A stretch of 64,000 nt of DNA from Pilimelia anulata (GTDB taxonomy: Bacteria; Actinomycetota; Actinomycetes; Mycobacteriales; Micromonosporaceae): NCBI RefSeq assembly GCF_014647895.1, contig NZ_BMQB01000011.1, positions 1-64,000 on the forward strand. Reading direction: 5' to 3'. The notes beneath the pieces are model-generated. The model saw only the letters and a program-made list of their open reading frames with translations, was not told the origin of the DNA and ran no database searches. The position numbers were made by a program, and so were the translations under genes. Positions 15,637 to 24,464 of the stretch are shown piece after piece (position 1 is the stretch's first letter; every line of letters begins with the position of its first letter).

Positions 15637-17783
15637 GACAGCGGCCCCGGGTTGAACCGGCCGGCCGGGTCGAGCGCGGCGCGCAGGGCGCGCAGGGCGG
15701 CCGGGTCGGCGCCGTACAGCGCGCGCAGCGTCGGCCCGTCCAGCTCGTACCAGCCGGCCAGGTACGGGCGGCCCCCGCCGGCCAGGCACGCGGCCAGCGC
15801 CGCCCGGTGCAGGCCCTGCACCCGGGCCACGCCCGCGGCGTCGCCCCGCGGTACGGCGAAGTACAGCCCGAACCCCAGCACCGGCCCGGCGGCCAGCCCG
15901 GTCGCCGGCGCGAACGGCAGGCCCGGCCGGCCCGCCGCCGGGCCGGCGGCGAGCAGCAGGACCCGGCCGCGGTACCGGGCGTAGGCCGGGTCGGCCAGCA
16001 CCCGCTCCTGCACGAACGCGGCGAAGGCGTCGGCGGCGGCCAGCGGCAGGCAGTAGTCGGTCCACAGGAAGTGCCGGTCCGGGTCGGCCGGGTTGCGCCG
16101 GGCCTCGCGCAGCGAGCGCAGCGGCCGGTCCCGCTCGGTGCGCACGGCCGCGCCGCGGGCCAGGGCGGGCGGCAGCGGCCGGTCGCCGCGGACCCCGTAG
16201 GTGGCCAGGAACCCGCCCTCGTAGTGCTGCCCGGACAGCAGGTCCACCGGCGCGGCGGCGAGCCGCCCCGCCGCGGCGACCAGCGCCCGCAGGGTCGGCA
16301 GCCGGCGTACCGCGATGGTCGCCAGCGGCGCGTACGGCACGGTGCGCAGCACCACCCGGTCCAGCACGCCGAGCGCGCCGAGGCTGGCCAGCCCGTACCG
16401 GTACAGCTCCGGGCGCTCGCCCGGCCCGCACCACACCGCGCCGCCGTCCGGGCGGATCAGCCGCAGCCGGGCGACGAGGTCCACCTGGCCGCCGTGCGCG
16501 ACGGTCCCCTCGCCGTACCCGCCGACGGCGAGCGTGCCGCCGACGGTCACGGCCAGGTGGTTGGTCAGCACCGGCACCGCCCGGCCACGGGCGTTCAGCG
16601 CGGCCTCGGCCCGCTGCCAGGTGGTCCGCGCGCTCAGCTCGGCGGTCCCGTCGGGGTGGACGGTCACGTCCGGGTCGCCCGGTTCGAGGACGAGCAGCAC
16701 CCCGCCGTCGGACAGCGCCTGCGCCCCGAACGAGTGCCCGCTGCCGCGCAGGCCGACGCCGGCGCCGGCGGCGCGGGCGGTGCGCAGCACGTGCGCGACC
16801 TCGGCGGCGGTGCCGGCCCGGGCGACGACGGCGGGCAGCCGCCGGTCGACGCCGCCGACGTTGGTGGCGTAGGCGGCCCGCTCGGCGTCGCCGACCCCGA
16901 CCGGCCGGGCCAGGCCGTCCTGCAACGCCGCCGCCAACTCCGCCCGGCCACCGGCGCGGCGCCGGACCGCCCCACCGCCGGCCGCCCCGCTGCGGCGCGG
17001 GGTCGGCGGGCGCGGGTCGGCGAGGTCGGCCAGGCCGCGGCGCCAGTCCGGGCGCTCCAGGGCCGTGCCCGCGACCACCCAGTCGGCGCCGCTGTCCGCG
17101 TACGCCCGGACCCGCCCCGCCGTGCGCACCCCGCCGCCCACGAACAGCAGCCGCCGCGACCCCAGCCGGGCCCGGAACAGCCGGCACACCGCGCGGCTCA
17201 CCCGGCCGTGCCGGGACAGCAGGTACGCGAGGTCGAAGTCCCCGCCGGCCACCGCGTCGAGGTACGGCGCCAGCGCGGCCGGGTCCTCGGCGGACGGGTT
17301 GGCGCCGGCCGCCGCGGCGGTCTTCGGGTCGGGCCCGAACGCGAACGAGGCCGACCGCAGCACCACCGGCGGCCCCGGCAGCTCGGCGACCGCCCGCGCG
17401 GTGTCGGCGGCCGCGCCGGGGTACGGGTCGGCCGAGTCGAGCACCACGTGCAGCAGCACGGCGTCCGCGCCGGGGCAGACCGGCGCGCCGCGCCCGCGGA
17501 CCGGCGGGAAGTGCAGGACCAGGTACCGGTCGGTGTGCCGGCGCAGCTCGGCGACGTACGGCGCGACGTGCGCGTCGAACGCCGGGTTGTCGGTGCTGCC
17601 CACGAGCAGCGCCGGGTGGCCGAGCCGGGCCAGCGCCGCGGCCTTGGCGGCCGCCTCGGCGACCGGCACCTTGTACGGGTCGACCACGTGCAGCAGCCCC
17701 GGCGCGGCGGCGCGCAGCGCGGCCAGCACCCCCGGCCGGGCGGCCGGCGCGCTCAGATCCCCGGGAAGTCGCAGCCCGCGCAC
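15633..17783 (-). CDS. Fusion of MoeO5/PcrB-like prenyltransferase with FAD-linked oxidase
   Basis: About 716 residues in two parts. Residues 25-250 form a TIM barrel of the geranylgeranylglyceryl-phosphate synthase/PcrB/MoeO5 family: LLHVVDPYKVPVAEAAAKAA, ALLVGSTDNPAFDAHVAPYV, RYLVLHFPPVRG, GADAVLLHVVLDSADPY, LLFVGGGVRTAGRVRAYADS, GADWVVAGTALERPDW. DPYKVP and HFPP resemble MoeO5, which couples farnesyl diphosphate to 3-phosphoglycerate, more than archaeal enzymes. A Pro/Arg linker (255-280) leads to a PCMH FAD domain (about 300-480; GLRGSGHSFGAQALSDGG, TVGGTLAVGGYG) and its substrate domain. I know of no such fusion. The start is uncertain: GTG 17783 overlaps the radical SAM gene by 31 nt, GTG 17729 is the alternative. 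Confidence 0.8.
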   Translation of the reverse strand: MRGLRLPGDLSAPAARPGVLAALRAAAPGLLHVVDPYKVPVAEAAAKAAALARLGHPALLVGSTDNPAFDAHVAPYVAELRRHTDRYLVLHFPPVRGRGAPVCPGADAVLLHVVLDSADPYPGAAADTARAVAELPGPPVVLRSASFAFGPDPKTAAAAGANPSAEDPAALAPYLDAVAGGDFDLAYLLSRHGRVSRAVCRLFRARLGSRRLLFVGGGVRTAGRVRAYADSGADWVVAGTALERPDWRRGLADLADPRPPTPRRSGAAGGGAVRRRAGGRAELAAALQDGLARPVGVGDAERAAYATNVGGVDRRLPAVVARAGTAAEVAHVLRTARAAGAGVGLRGSGHSFGAQALSDGGVLLVLEPGDPDVTVHPDGTAELSARTTWQRAEAALNARGRAVPVLTNHLAVTVGGTLAVGGYGEGTVAHGGQVDLVARLRLIRPDGGAVWCGPGERPELYRYGLASLGALGVLDRVVLRTVPYAPLATIAVRRLPTLRALVAAAGRLAAAPVDLLSGQHYEGGFLATYGVRGDRPLPPALARGAAVRTERDRPLRSLREARRNPADPDRHFLWTDYCLPLAAADAFAAFVQERVLADPAYARYRGRVLLLAAGPAAGRPGLPFAPATGLAAGPVLGFGLYFAVPRGDAAGVARVQGLHRAALAACLAGGGRPYLAGWYELDGPTLRALYGADPAALRALRAALDPAGRFNPGPLS

Positions 17784-18583
17784 AGCCCCGTCCGTTCCCG
17801 GCGCAGCAGGCGGGCCCGGACGGCGGCGTACCGCTCGCTGTGCCACACCTGCTCGATCGTCTCGGTGTTGAGGTCGCCCATGACCTCGCGGTAACCCCAG
17901 TCCTGGCAGCACAGCACCGCCCGCCCGTCGTGGGTGACGTAGAACTCGGTGAACGGCCGGGCGCAGAACTGCTTGAGCCGGACCGTCGGCCGGTTCGGCA
18001 CGTTGCCGGCCCGGTTGGTGAGGGTGGCGTCGGGATTCCGGTCGACGAGCACCAGCCGCGGCCGGGCCGGGTACCGGCGCAGCCGGTCCAGCACCGAGTT
18101 GTCGGTGGTGTAGTCGTTGACCACCACTGTCGCGTACCGGGTCAGCTCCTCGGCCAGCTCCGGCGTGAGCTTCGAGCCGTTGGTCTGGATCGAGATCGAC
18201 GCCCTGGTCCGCTCGGCCGCCATCCGCACCAGCTCGGGCAGCCGGCGGTCGAGCAGCGGCTCGTTGAACAGGTACGGGTGGAGCACGCCGGTGAAGTCGG
18301 CGAGCTGGTCGAGGAGCTTCTCGTACAGCGCCAGCGGCATCCGCCCGGTCGGCATCTTCATCGTCCCCACCGGGCAGAACGAGCAGCGGTAGTTGCAGCC
18401 GCTCATCGTCTCGATGGCGACCATCGTGTACCGCGGCGGCCGGGTCCGGTGGCGCAGCCGGGCGGCCTCGCTGAGCGCCCGGGTGCCGGCCCCGCCGGCG
18501 TACGTGCGGGACACGCCGCTGAGGACGTTGAGCACGCCCTTGCCGCGGACCCGCTGCTGGATGTACCTGGCGATGTCGGTCAC
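17753..18583 (-). CDS. Radical SAM/SPASM-like enzyme
   Basis: A 276-residue radical SAM protein. The 4Fe-4S motif is C63-x3-C67-x2-C70 in MSGCNYRCSFCPVG. The barrel continues with LFNEPLLDRRLPELVRMA and SISIQTNGSKL. The C-terminal part has a short SPASM-like Cys set: FCARPF, LCCQDWGY, NTETIEQVWHSERY and CAGCDFPG, suggesting at least one auxiliary cluster. Such enzymes modify peptides, sugars or alcohols (for example aminoglycoside dehydrogenases). It is not the B12-dependent methyltransferase type used in moenomycin. The GTG start overlaps the upstream gene stop (GTGA). Its substrate in this cluster is open; a sugar or glycerate carbon is a reasonable guess. Confidence 0.85.
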   Translation of the reverse strand: MTDIARYIQQRVRGKGVLNVLSGVSRTYAGGAGTRALSEAARLRHRTRPPRYTMVAIETMSGCNYRCSFCPVGTMKMPTGRMPLALYEKLLDQLADFTGVLHPYLFNEPLLDRRLPELVRMAAERTRASISIQTNGSKLTPELAEELTRYATVVVNDYTTDNSVLDRLRRYPARPRLVLVDRNPDATLTNRAGNVPNRPTVRLKQFCARPFTEFYVTHDGRAVLCCQDWGYREVMGDLNTETIEQVWHSERYAAVRARLLRRERTGLCAGCDFPGI

Positions 18584-19764
18584 TGTCGCACCCCCGGGGC
18601 AGCGGCGGCGACGGGCAGCGGGGCGGGCGGCGGCCGGTCGTGGCGCGAGTACGCCGCCCACGGGATCGCCGCCAGCGGCCGCCCGACGAGCCCGCGCGCC
18701 GCCAGCGCGAGCGCGACCCGGGCGAACCACAGGAAGTGCAGGGACTTCACCGCCCACTTCCGCGCCGCGAATGCGGCGCCGTGCCCGCGGGCCGCCGCGG
18801 CGAGCGGCCACAGGCCGTGGAAATACATCGAGAAATAGATCGCCGCTACGGGCGCCGGGAAATCGGCGAGCAGTACCGCGGCGGTCCGCAATGATCGCGT
18901 CACCCGGCGCCGGATTTCGCCGGCCGGGCCGCCGACGGCGTGATAGCAGAGCGCGTCCGGGACGATGTGCATCCGGTGCAGCGGATCGGGGTGGGCGGGG
19001 TCGATCAGCGCGAAACAGAAGTAGTCGTCCTCGCACGTGTACCGGTCCGGAATGCCGCGCGCGGCCAGCGCGGCGTCGACGATCATGCAGCAGCCGTGCG
19101 GGTACGCGTAGCGCGGCGTGCGGCCGACCAGCTTGCCCCGGTGCAGCAGCCGGGCGGCCGCGTACGGGTGCGGCCGCGGCACCTTGCGCGCGCCGGCCGA
19201 GCCGCGGCAGCCGCGCCGCCGGAAGGCCGCGACGAGCCGGGCCAGGCAGCCCGGGCCGAGCCGCACGTCGTCGTCGACCCAGCCGACGCCGGCCAGGCCG
19301 GCGGCGGTGGCGATCCGGAAGGCGGCGTTCAGCATCGGCGCCTTGCCGACCCGGGGCATCGCGATGCCGACCACCGGCACGGGCCGGTCGCCGACGAGTT
19401 CGCACAGGTCACGCAGCCGGTCGCGGGCCGCGTCGTCCTCGCCGGGGCCCCACTGCATGCCGAGGAGCAGCACGACCGGGCGGCCGGGCTCGGCGGCGCG
19501 CAGCTCGTCGAGCCGGGCGAGCAGGTCGGCGACGACCGCGCGGTGGGCGGCCGGCGCGGCGCGGTCCACGCAGGTGGGCAGGACGACCCCCACACCGCCG
19601 GCGACGGACGCGCCGAGCAGCGCGGCGACCGCCGCGGGTGGCGCGCCCGCGAGCGGGGCACCGGGTAGGCCCACCAGGCAGTCGGTGGGCGGGGGCGGCT
19701 GCGGCACCGGGCGGTAACCCCGGCTGATCAACCGCCGCACGGGCAGGGCGACAGAACCGAGCAT
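18580..19764 (-). CDS. GT2-like (GT-A) membrane glycosyltransferase
   Basis: A 394-residue protein. The central GT-A domain has VGIAMPRVGKAPMLNAAFRI, the metal-binding Asp run GVGWVDDDVRLGPG, GARKVPRPHPYAAARLLHRG and the acceptor-side Asp/Glu in YTCEDDYFCFALID. The C-terminal region holds hydrophobic segments (VAAIYFSMYFHGLWPLAAAA, FLWFARVALALAARGLVG) that should anchor it in the membrane. It is the first gene of the minus-strand operon running to 9907. The start ATG 19764 follows GGGGGAT; an earlier start at 19920 would add 52 residues of poor coding character. Donor and acceptor are unknown. Confidence 0.75.
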   Translation of the reverse strand: MLGSVALPVRRLISRGYRPVPQPPPPTDCLVGLPGAPLAGAPPAAVAALLGASVAGGVGVVLPTCVDRAAPAAHRAVVADLLARLDELRAAEPGRPVVLLLGMQWGPGEDDAARDRLRDLCELVGDRPVPVVGIAMPRVGKAPMLNAAFRIATAAGLAGVGWVDDDVRLGPGCLARLVAAFRRRGCRGSAGARKVPRPHPYAAARLLHRGKLVGRTPRYAYPHGCCMIVDAALAARGIPDRYTCEDDYFCFALIDPAHPDPLHRMHIVPDALCYHAVGGPAGEIRRRVTRSLRTAAVLLADFPAPVAAIYFSMYFHGLWPLAAAARGHGAAFAARKWAVKSLHFLWFARVALALAARGLVGRPLAAIPWAAYSRHDRPPPAPLPVAAAAPGVRQ

Positions 19765-20003
19765 CGGCGATCCCCCGAATATCGCGCGCTCCACGGCGTC
19801 GGCAGACGCTGTTTCCGCCAGGCTAGGCAGCGGCGGCCGTCGATCGCAAGGGGAATCGACCGTCCAATGTAAAGTGTTGGCGATATTCCGCTTTCCGCGC
19901 CGGACGCATGCGCCCGACATATCGCTCGCTTATGGACAGCGCCCCGCTGCTACCGTGGCCCGATCCGCCCGCACGGGGGCGAGTAAGTGCTCGCGGAGGA
20001 GCA
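19765..20003. promoter_or_regulatory. Divergent promoter region with a spaced inverted 9-mer
   Basis: This 239-bp gap separates the minus-strand biosynthetic operon from the plus-strand epimerase and must hold both promoters. It is AT-richer than its flanks (TCCAATGTAAAGTGTTGG near 19863-19880). GAATATCGC at 19777-19785 and its exact reverse complement GCGATATTC at 19880-19888 are 94 bp apart and could be operator halves. A GGAGGA ribosome binding site for the epimerase is at 19996-20001. No clear -35/-10 pair can be fixed. Confidence 0.4.
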
Positions 20004-20987
20004 ATGACCGCTGTAGATCGAATTCCGGAATCCCTCGTCGGTCGCCGCGTCGTCGTCACCGGCGCCGCCGGCTTCGTCGGCCGGCACGTCGCCGCCGCCC
20101 TGCACGCCGGCGGCGCGGCCGTCACCGGCGTGGACCGGGCGTGGCTCGCCGCCGGGCCGGGCGCGGCCGAGCCGCCGTACCGGTGGGTGGCCGCCGACCT
20201 GCGCGCCGCCGACCCCGACCTGCTCGCCGGCGCCGACGCCGTGCTGCACCTGGCCGCACTGCCGGGGGTGTACCCGTCCTGGCGGCGGTTCGAGGCGTAC
20301 GTCGCCGACAACGTGCTGGCCACCGGCCGGCTGCTCGACGCCGCGGTGGCCGCCGGGGTGCCCCGGCTGGTGCTGGCGTCGTCGTCCAGCGTGTACGGCG
20401 CCGCGCCCGCCGGCCCGGTCGCCGAGGAGGCCGAGCTGCGGCCGCTGTCGCCGTACGGGGTGACCAAGCTCGCCGCCGAGCGGCTGGCGCTGGCCCACGC
20501 CGCCCGGCTGGACGCGGCCCTGACCGTGGTCGCGCTGCGCTACTTCACCGTGTACGGCCCCGGCCAGCGCCCGGACATGCTGATCCGCCGCGCGATCGAC
20601 GCGGCGCTGACCGGCGGCACCCTGGAGGTGTACGGCGACGGCGGCCACCGCCGCGACTTCGTCTACGTCGGCGACGTCGTCGGGGCCACCCTGCGGGCGG
20701 CGGCCGCGCCGCTGCCCAGCCAGGCGATCAACGTCGGCACCGGCGGGCACGTGTCCGTGGCGGAGGTGCTGGACCGGATCGGCGAGCTGGTCGGCCGCCC
20801 GGTCGCCGTCCGGCACCGGGCCCGCCGCTCCGGCGACGTCCCGGCCACCCACGCCGACCGCGGCCGGGCGGCCCGGCTGCTCGGCTGGCGGCCGGCGACG
20901 GGGCTGGCGGCCGGGCTGCGCGCCCAGGTCGCCGAGCGGGCCGCGTCACTCGGCGTCCGGCTCCCCGCCGGCGCGGGCCCACAGTAG
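20004..20987 (+). CDS. NAD-dependent nucleotide-sugar epimerase/dehydratase (extended SDR)
   Basis: A 327-residue extended short-chain dehydrogenase. The NAD-binding Gly motif is G20-AAGFVG-26, and the catalytic residues are Ser127/128 in LASSSSVYG, Tyr150 and Lys154 in SPYGVTK. HLAALPGV and RYFTVYGPGQRPDM are typical of UDP-sugar 4-epimerases and dehydratases, and INVGTGGHVSV begins the C-terminal substrate part. It should supply or modify an NDP-sugar for the three glycosyltransferases. It is the only plus-strand gene inside the cluster core, and its 3' end overlaps that of the convergent ABC exporter by 42 bp. Exact sugar not predictable. Confidence 0.88.
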   Translation: MTAVDRIPESLVGRRVVVTGAAGFVGRHVAAALHAGGAAVTGVDRAWLAAGPGAAEPPYRWVAADLRAADPDLLAGADAVLHLAALPGVYPSWRRFEAYVADNVLATGRLLDAAVAAGVPRLVLASSSSVYGAAPAGPVAEEAELRPLSPYGVTKLAAERLALAHAARLDAALTVVALRYFTVYGPGQRPDMLIRRAIDAALTGGTLEVYGDGGHRRDFVYVGDVVGATLRAAAAPLPSQAINVGTGGHVSVAEVLDRIGELVGRPVAVRHRARRSGDVPATHADRGRAARLLGWRPATGLAAGLRAQVAERAASLGVRLPAGAGPQ

Positions 20988-22751
20988 GCGCATCTCCGCC
21001 GACGTCGCGAGCAGCTCGGCGAGCGTCCCGGCGCCGACCAGGGCGCCGCCGCGCAGCAGCAACACCCGGTCGGCCCGGCGCAGCAGCGCCGGGTGGTGCG
21101 AGACCGCCAGCACGGTGGCCGACCGGTCGGCGAGCACGCCGTCCCACAGCCGGGCGGCGGTCGCCGGGTCCAGCGCGCTGGACACGTCGTCGCAGACCAG
21201 CAGCCGGGGGCGGCGGACCAGCATCCGGGCCACCGCCACCCGCTGCGCCTGCCCGCCGGACAGCCGCACCCCGCGCGGCCCGACCACCGTGTCCGCGCCG
21301 GCCGCGAGCGCGGCCAGGTCCGGGGCGAGGGCCGCGCGCCGGACCGCCCGGTCCAGCTCCGGCCCGTCCGGTACGCCGAGCAGCACGTTCTCCCGCAGCG
21401 TGCCGGTGCACAGCCGCGGCGCCTGCGGCGTGTACGCGCACCGCGGCGGGACGAGCTGCGCCCCCGGGTCGGCCAGCCGCTCGCCGTCCCAGCGCACCTC
21501 GCCGGCGGCGCCGGGCAGCAGCCCGAGCAGCGCCCGCAGCAGCGTGGACTTGCCGGCGCCGACCCGCCCGGTGACCACGGTCAGCGAGCCGGCCGGCAGG
21601 TCGAAGTCGACCGGTTCGAGGCCGCCGCCGCTGTCGTACCGGGCGGCCAGGCCGCGCACCTCGATCCGCGGCGCGCCCCCGCCGGCCGCGCCGGGCGCGG
21701 GCGCCGCGGCGGCGCCGGGCTCCCCCGGCCGCCCGCGGTCCAGGTCCACGCCCCGGCGCACCCGCAGCCGCCCGCCGGCCAGCGCGCCCATCCGGCGCAG
21801 CGCCACCGCGACCCGCTGCAACCGGACGGTGAACATGCCCAGCGACGCCAGCGTGTCCACCAGCAACTGCACGTAGAAGGTGAACAGGGCCAGCTCGCCG
21901 ACGGTCAGCGCGTCCCCGTGCAGCGCGGGCGCGGCGAGCAGCAGCACCACGCCGATCCCCAGCGGGGCGGCGTTGAGCAGCACCTGCCGCTGGACCGCGG
22001 TCAGCACCTCCTCGCGCAGCGCGGCGGCGCCGCGGCGGTCGTTCAGCGCGGCCACGTGCGCGGTGACGGCGGCCTCGGCGCGCGCCGCCTGCACGCCCGC
22101 GGCGGCGCCGAGCACGTCGCGCAGCACCCCGGCGACCCGGGCGCCCTCCTCCCGGCTGCGCTCGCGGCAGGCGAGCATCCGCCGGTGGACCAGCCGCATC
22201 GCCAGCACCAGGACGGCGAACAGGCCGAGGATGCCGAGCGTCACCCGCGGGTCGATCCGGTACATGATCACCAGCGCCGCCACCGCGAACAGCCAGCGGG
22301 CCAGGTTGATCGGCGACCAGACGGCGAAGAACCCGGCCTCGTCGGAGTCGCCCGCGAACGACGCCAGCGCCTCCCCCGCCGCCGCGGGCGGCGCGCCGCG
22401 CGGCGGGGCGAGCACCGCCTCGCACAGCGTCAGCCGCAGCGCGGCGATCGTGTGGTACTGCATCCGCGGCTCCAGCCACGGCACCACCACCGCGAACTGC
22501 ACCCCGATCCGGGCCGCCTCGACCGCGGCGACGACGGCCGCCACCCCCCACGCGTCCAGCCCGGCCGGGCGGGCGCCGGTCAGCGCGTCGAACGCGTACT
22601 GGAGCACCAGGCCGAGCGCGAGCATGCCGAGCCGCAGCACCGCCCACAGCGCGACCAGCGCCGCGTACCGGCCGCCGCGCCCGGCCACCAGCACCCGCAG
22701 CGGCGGCCGCCGGGCGTCGTCCCCGCCGGCCGGCGCCGCCCCGCCGCTCAC
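20946..22751 (-). CDS. ABC exporter half, TMD-NBD fusion with degenerate catalytic site
   Basis: A 601-residue type IV ABC exporter subunit. The transmembrane domain (about 25-310) has six segments. The nucleotide-binding domain has Walker A GRVGAGKST (395-403), signature LSGGQAQR and Walker B LLVCDDVSSALD, where Asp522 replaces the catalytic Glu; the switch His is in SHHPAL. Glu-to-Asp at this place is typical of the degenerate site in heterodimeric exporters. The partner is the upstream gene, with a canonical Glu, and the two overlap by GTGA. A Pro/Gly/Ala insert of about 25 residues precedes the NBD. It likely exports the lipid-linked product of the cluster, as the Moe ABC pairs are thought to do. 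Confidence 0.92.
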   Translation of the reverse strand: MSGGAAPAGGDDARRPPLRVLVAGRGGRYAALVALWAVLRLGMLALGLVLQYAFDALTGARPAGLDAWGVAAVVAAVEAARIGVQFAVVVPWLEPRMQYHTIAALRLTLCEAVLAPPRGAPPAAAGEALASFAGDSDEAGFFAVWSPINLARWLFAVAALVIMYRIDPRVTLGILGLFAVLVLAMRLVHRRMLACRERSREEGARVAGVLRDVLGAAAGVQAARAEAAVTAHVAALNDRRGAAALREEVLTAVQRQVLLNAAPLGIGVVLLLAAPALHGDALTVGELALFTFYVQLLVDTLASLGMFTVRLQRVAVALRRMGALAGGRLRVRRGVDLDRGRPGEPGAAAAPAPGAAGGGAPRIEVRGLAARYDSGGGLEPVDFDLPAGSLTVVTGRVGAGKSTLLRALLGLLPGAAGEVRWDGERLADPGAQLVPPRCAYTPQAPRLCTGTLRENVLLGVPDGPELDRAVRRAALAPDLAALAAGADTVVGPRGVRLSGGQAQRVAVARMLVRRPRLLVCDDVSSALDPATAARLWDGVLADRSATVLAVSHHPALLRRADRVLLLRGGALVGAGTLAELLATSAEMRLLWARAGGEPDAE

Positions 22752-24370
22752 CGCTCCCCCGCCGCCAGCAGCCGCCGGGCCGCGCCGGAGCCGAGCACCT
22801 CGTCCCGCGGCCCGTACGCGGCCACCCGGCCGCCGTCGAGCACCAGCACGTCGTCGACGAGCCGCAGGGTCGCCGGGCGGTGCGCGATGACCAGCGCGGT
22901 CCGGCCGGCGAGGAAGCGGGCGAGGGTACCGTGCAGCCGCCGCTCGTGGTGCGGGTCGAGCCGGGCCGAGGGCTCGTCCAGCAGCACCACGTCCGGCTCG
23001 GCGAGCAGCGCCCGGGCGAGCGCGACGAGCTGCTCCTCGCCGCCGGACAGCCCGACCCCGGCCGGCCCGAGGACGGTGTCCAGGCCGGCGGGCAGCGCCG
23101 CGCACCGGTCGGCGAGCCCGACGTCGGCCAGCGCCGCGACCAGCGCCGCGTCCGGCACCCGGCGGTCGAAGAAGGTCAGGTTGTCGCGCAGCGTGCCGGG
23201 GATCAGCGGCACGTCCTGGGTGACGTACGCCAGCCGGGCGCGCAGCGCCGCCACCCCCAGCCCGCGCAGGTCGGCGCCGCCGACGGCGACCGCCCCGGCG
23301 TCGGGGTCGTACTGGCGGAACAGCAGCCGCAGCACGGTGGACTTGCCGCTGCCGGTCCGGCCGATCAGCGCCACCCGCCGCCCGGCCGGCACGGCGAAGG
23401 ACACGCCGCGCAGCACCGGCCCCTCGCCGTAGCCGAACCCGACCCGGTCGAACGCGACCGCCAGCGGGCCGGGCGGCGGCGCGCCGGGGCCGTCCCGGAC
23501 CGGGTTGCGCGCGGCGAACAGCTCGTCCAGCCGGCGGACGCTGACCAGCACGTCCTCGACGTCCTGGAACCGGGTGGTGATGCTGATCAGCGGCAGCCGC
23601 AGCAGCACCGCGTAGGACAGGCCGGCGAAGACGGTGCCGACGCTGGCGCCGCGGTGCTGGTACAGCCACAGGCCCAGCGCGAGCGCGGCGCTGAAGTTGA
23701 CCGCGGCCAGCGCCTGCACCGCAGCCGGCCAGGCCACCGCGGCCCGGGCCGCCCGCCGGGCGGCCGCGTAGTGGGCCAGGATCCGCGCCCACAGGCCGGC
23801 CAGGACGTGCCCGGTGGCGCCGTTGGCCCGGATGTCCTCGCGCGCGGTCAGCGCCTCCTCCAGGTACCCGACCAGCGCGGCACCGGCCTGCCGGCGGGCG
23901 GCGAGCAGCGGCACCGCCCGGCCGGCGAGCCGGCGCAGCAGGGCCAGCATGAGCAGCGCGAACGGCAGGAACAGCGCGCCGTACCGCCAGTCCAGCAGGA
24001 ACAGCGCGGCCAGGATCCCGACGATCAGCAGCAGGTGCGCGGCGATCTCCGGGAGCAGCCCGGACAGCAGCCCGGCCAGCCGGGTGACGTCGCCGTCGAC
24101 CCGGTCCACCAGCTCGCCCGGCGGGTGCCGCTGGTGGAAGGCGGGCCCGGCGTCCAGGCAGTGCGCGACGAGGTCCCGGCGCAGCGCGTTGGTGGCGCCC
24201 CACGCCACCCGGGCGGCGACCGCGGCGGCGGCCACCGAGAGGAGCTGCCCGCCGAGGGCCAGCCCGACGAACCAGGCGGCGTACCCGGCCAGCTCGGCGA
24301 CCGGCCCGTGCGCGACGGCGGCGTCGATGAACCGGCGGGCCAGCTCCGGCGCCGCGAGCTGCCGCAGCAC
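22748..24370 (-). CDS. ABC exporter half, TMD-NBD fusion with canonical catalytic site
   Basis: At least 540 residues. The transmembrane part precedes an NBD with Walker A GRTGSGKST, signature LSGGEEQL, Walker B VVLLDEPSARLD (catalytic Glu present) and switch His in IAHRPATL. It pairs with the next gene as a heterodimer. The start is a problem: GTG 24370 falls inside the first predicted membrane helix (WFPLLAVLVPAD is encoded just upstream in frame). The frame is open back to the end of the glycosyltransferase gene, but has no ATG, GTG or TTG there; an ATC at 24472-24470, overlapping that gene's stop, has GGTGGTG upstream. The true N-terminus is probably about 34 residues longer. Confidence 0.85.
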   Translation of the reverse strand: MLRQLAAPELARRFIDAAVAHGPVAELAGYAAWFVGLALGGQLLSVAAAAVAARVAWGATNALRRDLVAHCLDAGPAFHQRHPPGELVDRVDGDVTRLAGLLSGLLPEIAAHLLLIVGILAALFLLDWRYGALFLPFALLMLALLRRLAGRAVPLLAARRQAGAALVGYLEEALTAREDIRANGATGHVLAGLWARILAHYAAARRAARAAVAWPAAVQALAAVNFSAALALGLWLYQHRGASVGTVFAGLSYAVLLRLPLISITTRFQDVEDVLVSVRRLDELFAARNPVRDGPGAPPPGPLAVAFDRVGFGYGEGPVLRGVSFAVPAGRRVALIGRTGSGKSTVLRLLFRQYDPDAGAVAVGGADLRGLGVAALRARLAYVTQDVPLIPGTLRDNLTFFDRRVPDAALVAALADVGLADRCAALPAGLDTVLGPAGVGLSGGEEQLVALARALLAEPDVVLLDEPSARLDPHHERRLHGTLARFLAGRTALVIAHRPATLRLVDDVLVLDGGRVAAYGPRDEVLGSGAARRLLAAGER

Positions 24371-24464
24371 GTCGGCGGGGACGAGGACGGCCAGCAGCGG
24401 GAACCAGCCGCCGCGGGCGCGCGCGTACCCGAGGTACCGGGCCCGGCCCGCCCGCGGCCCCGGC

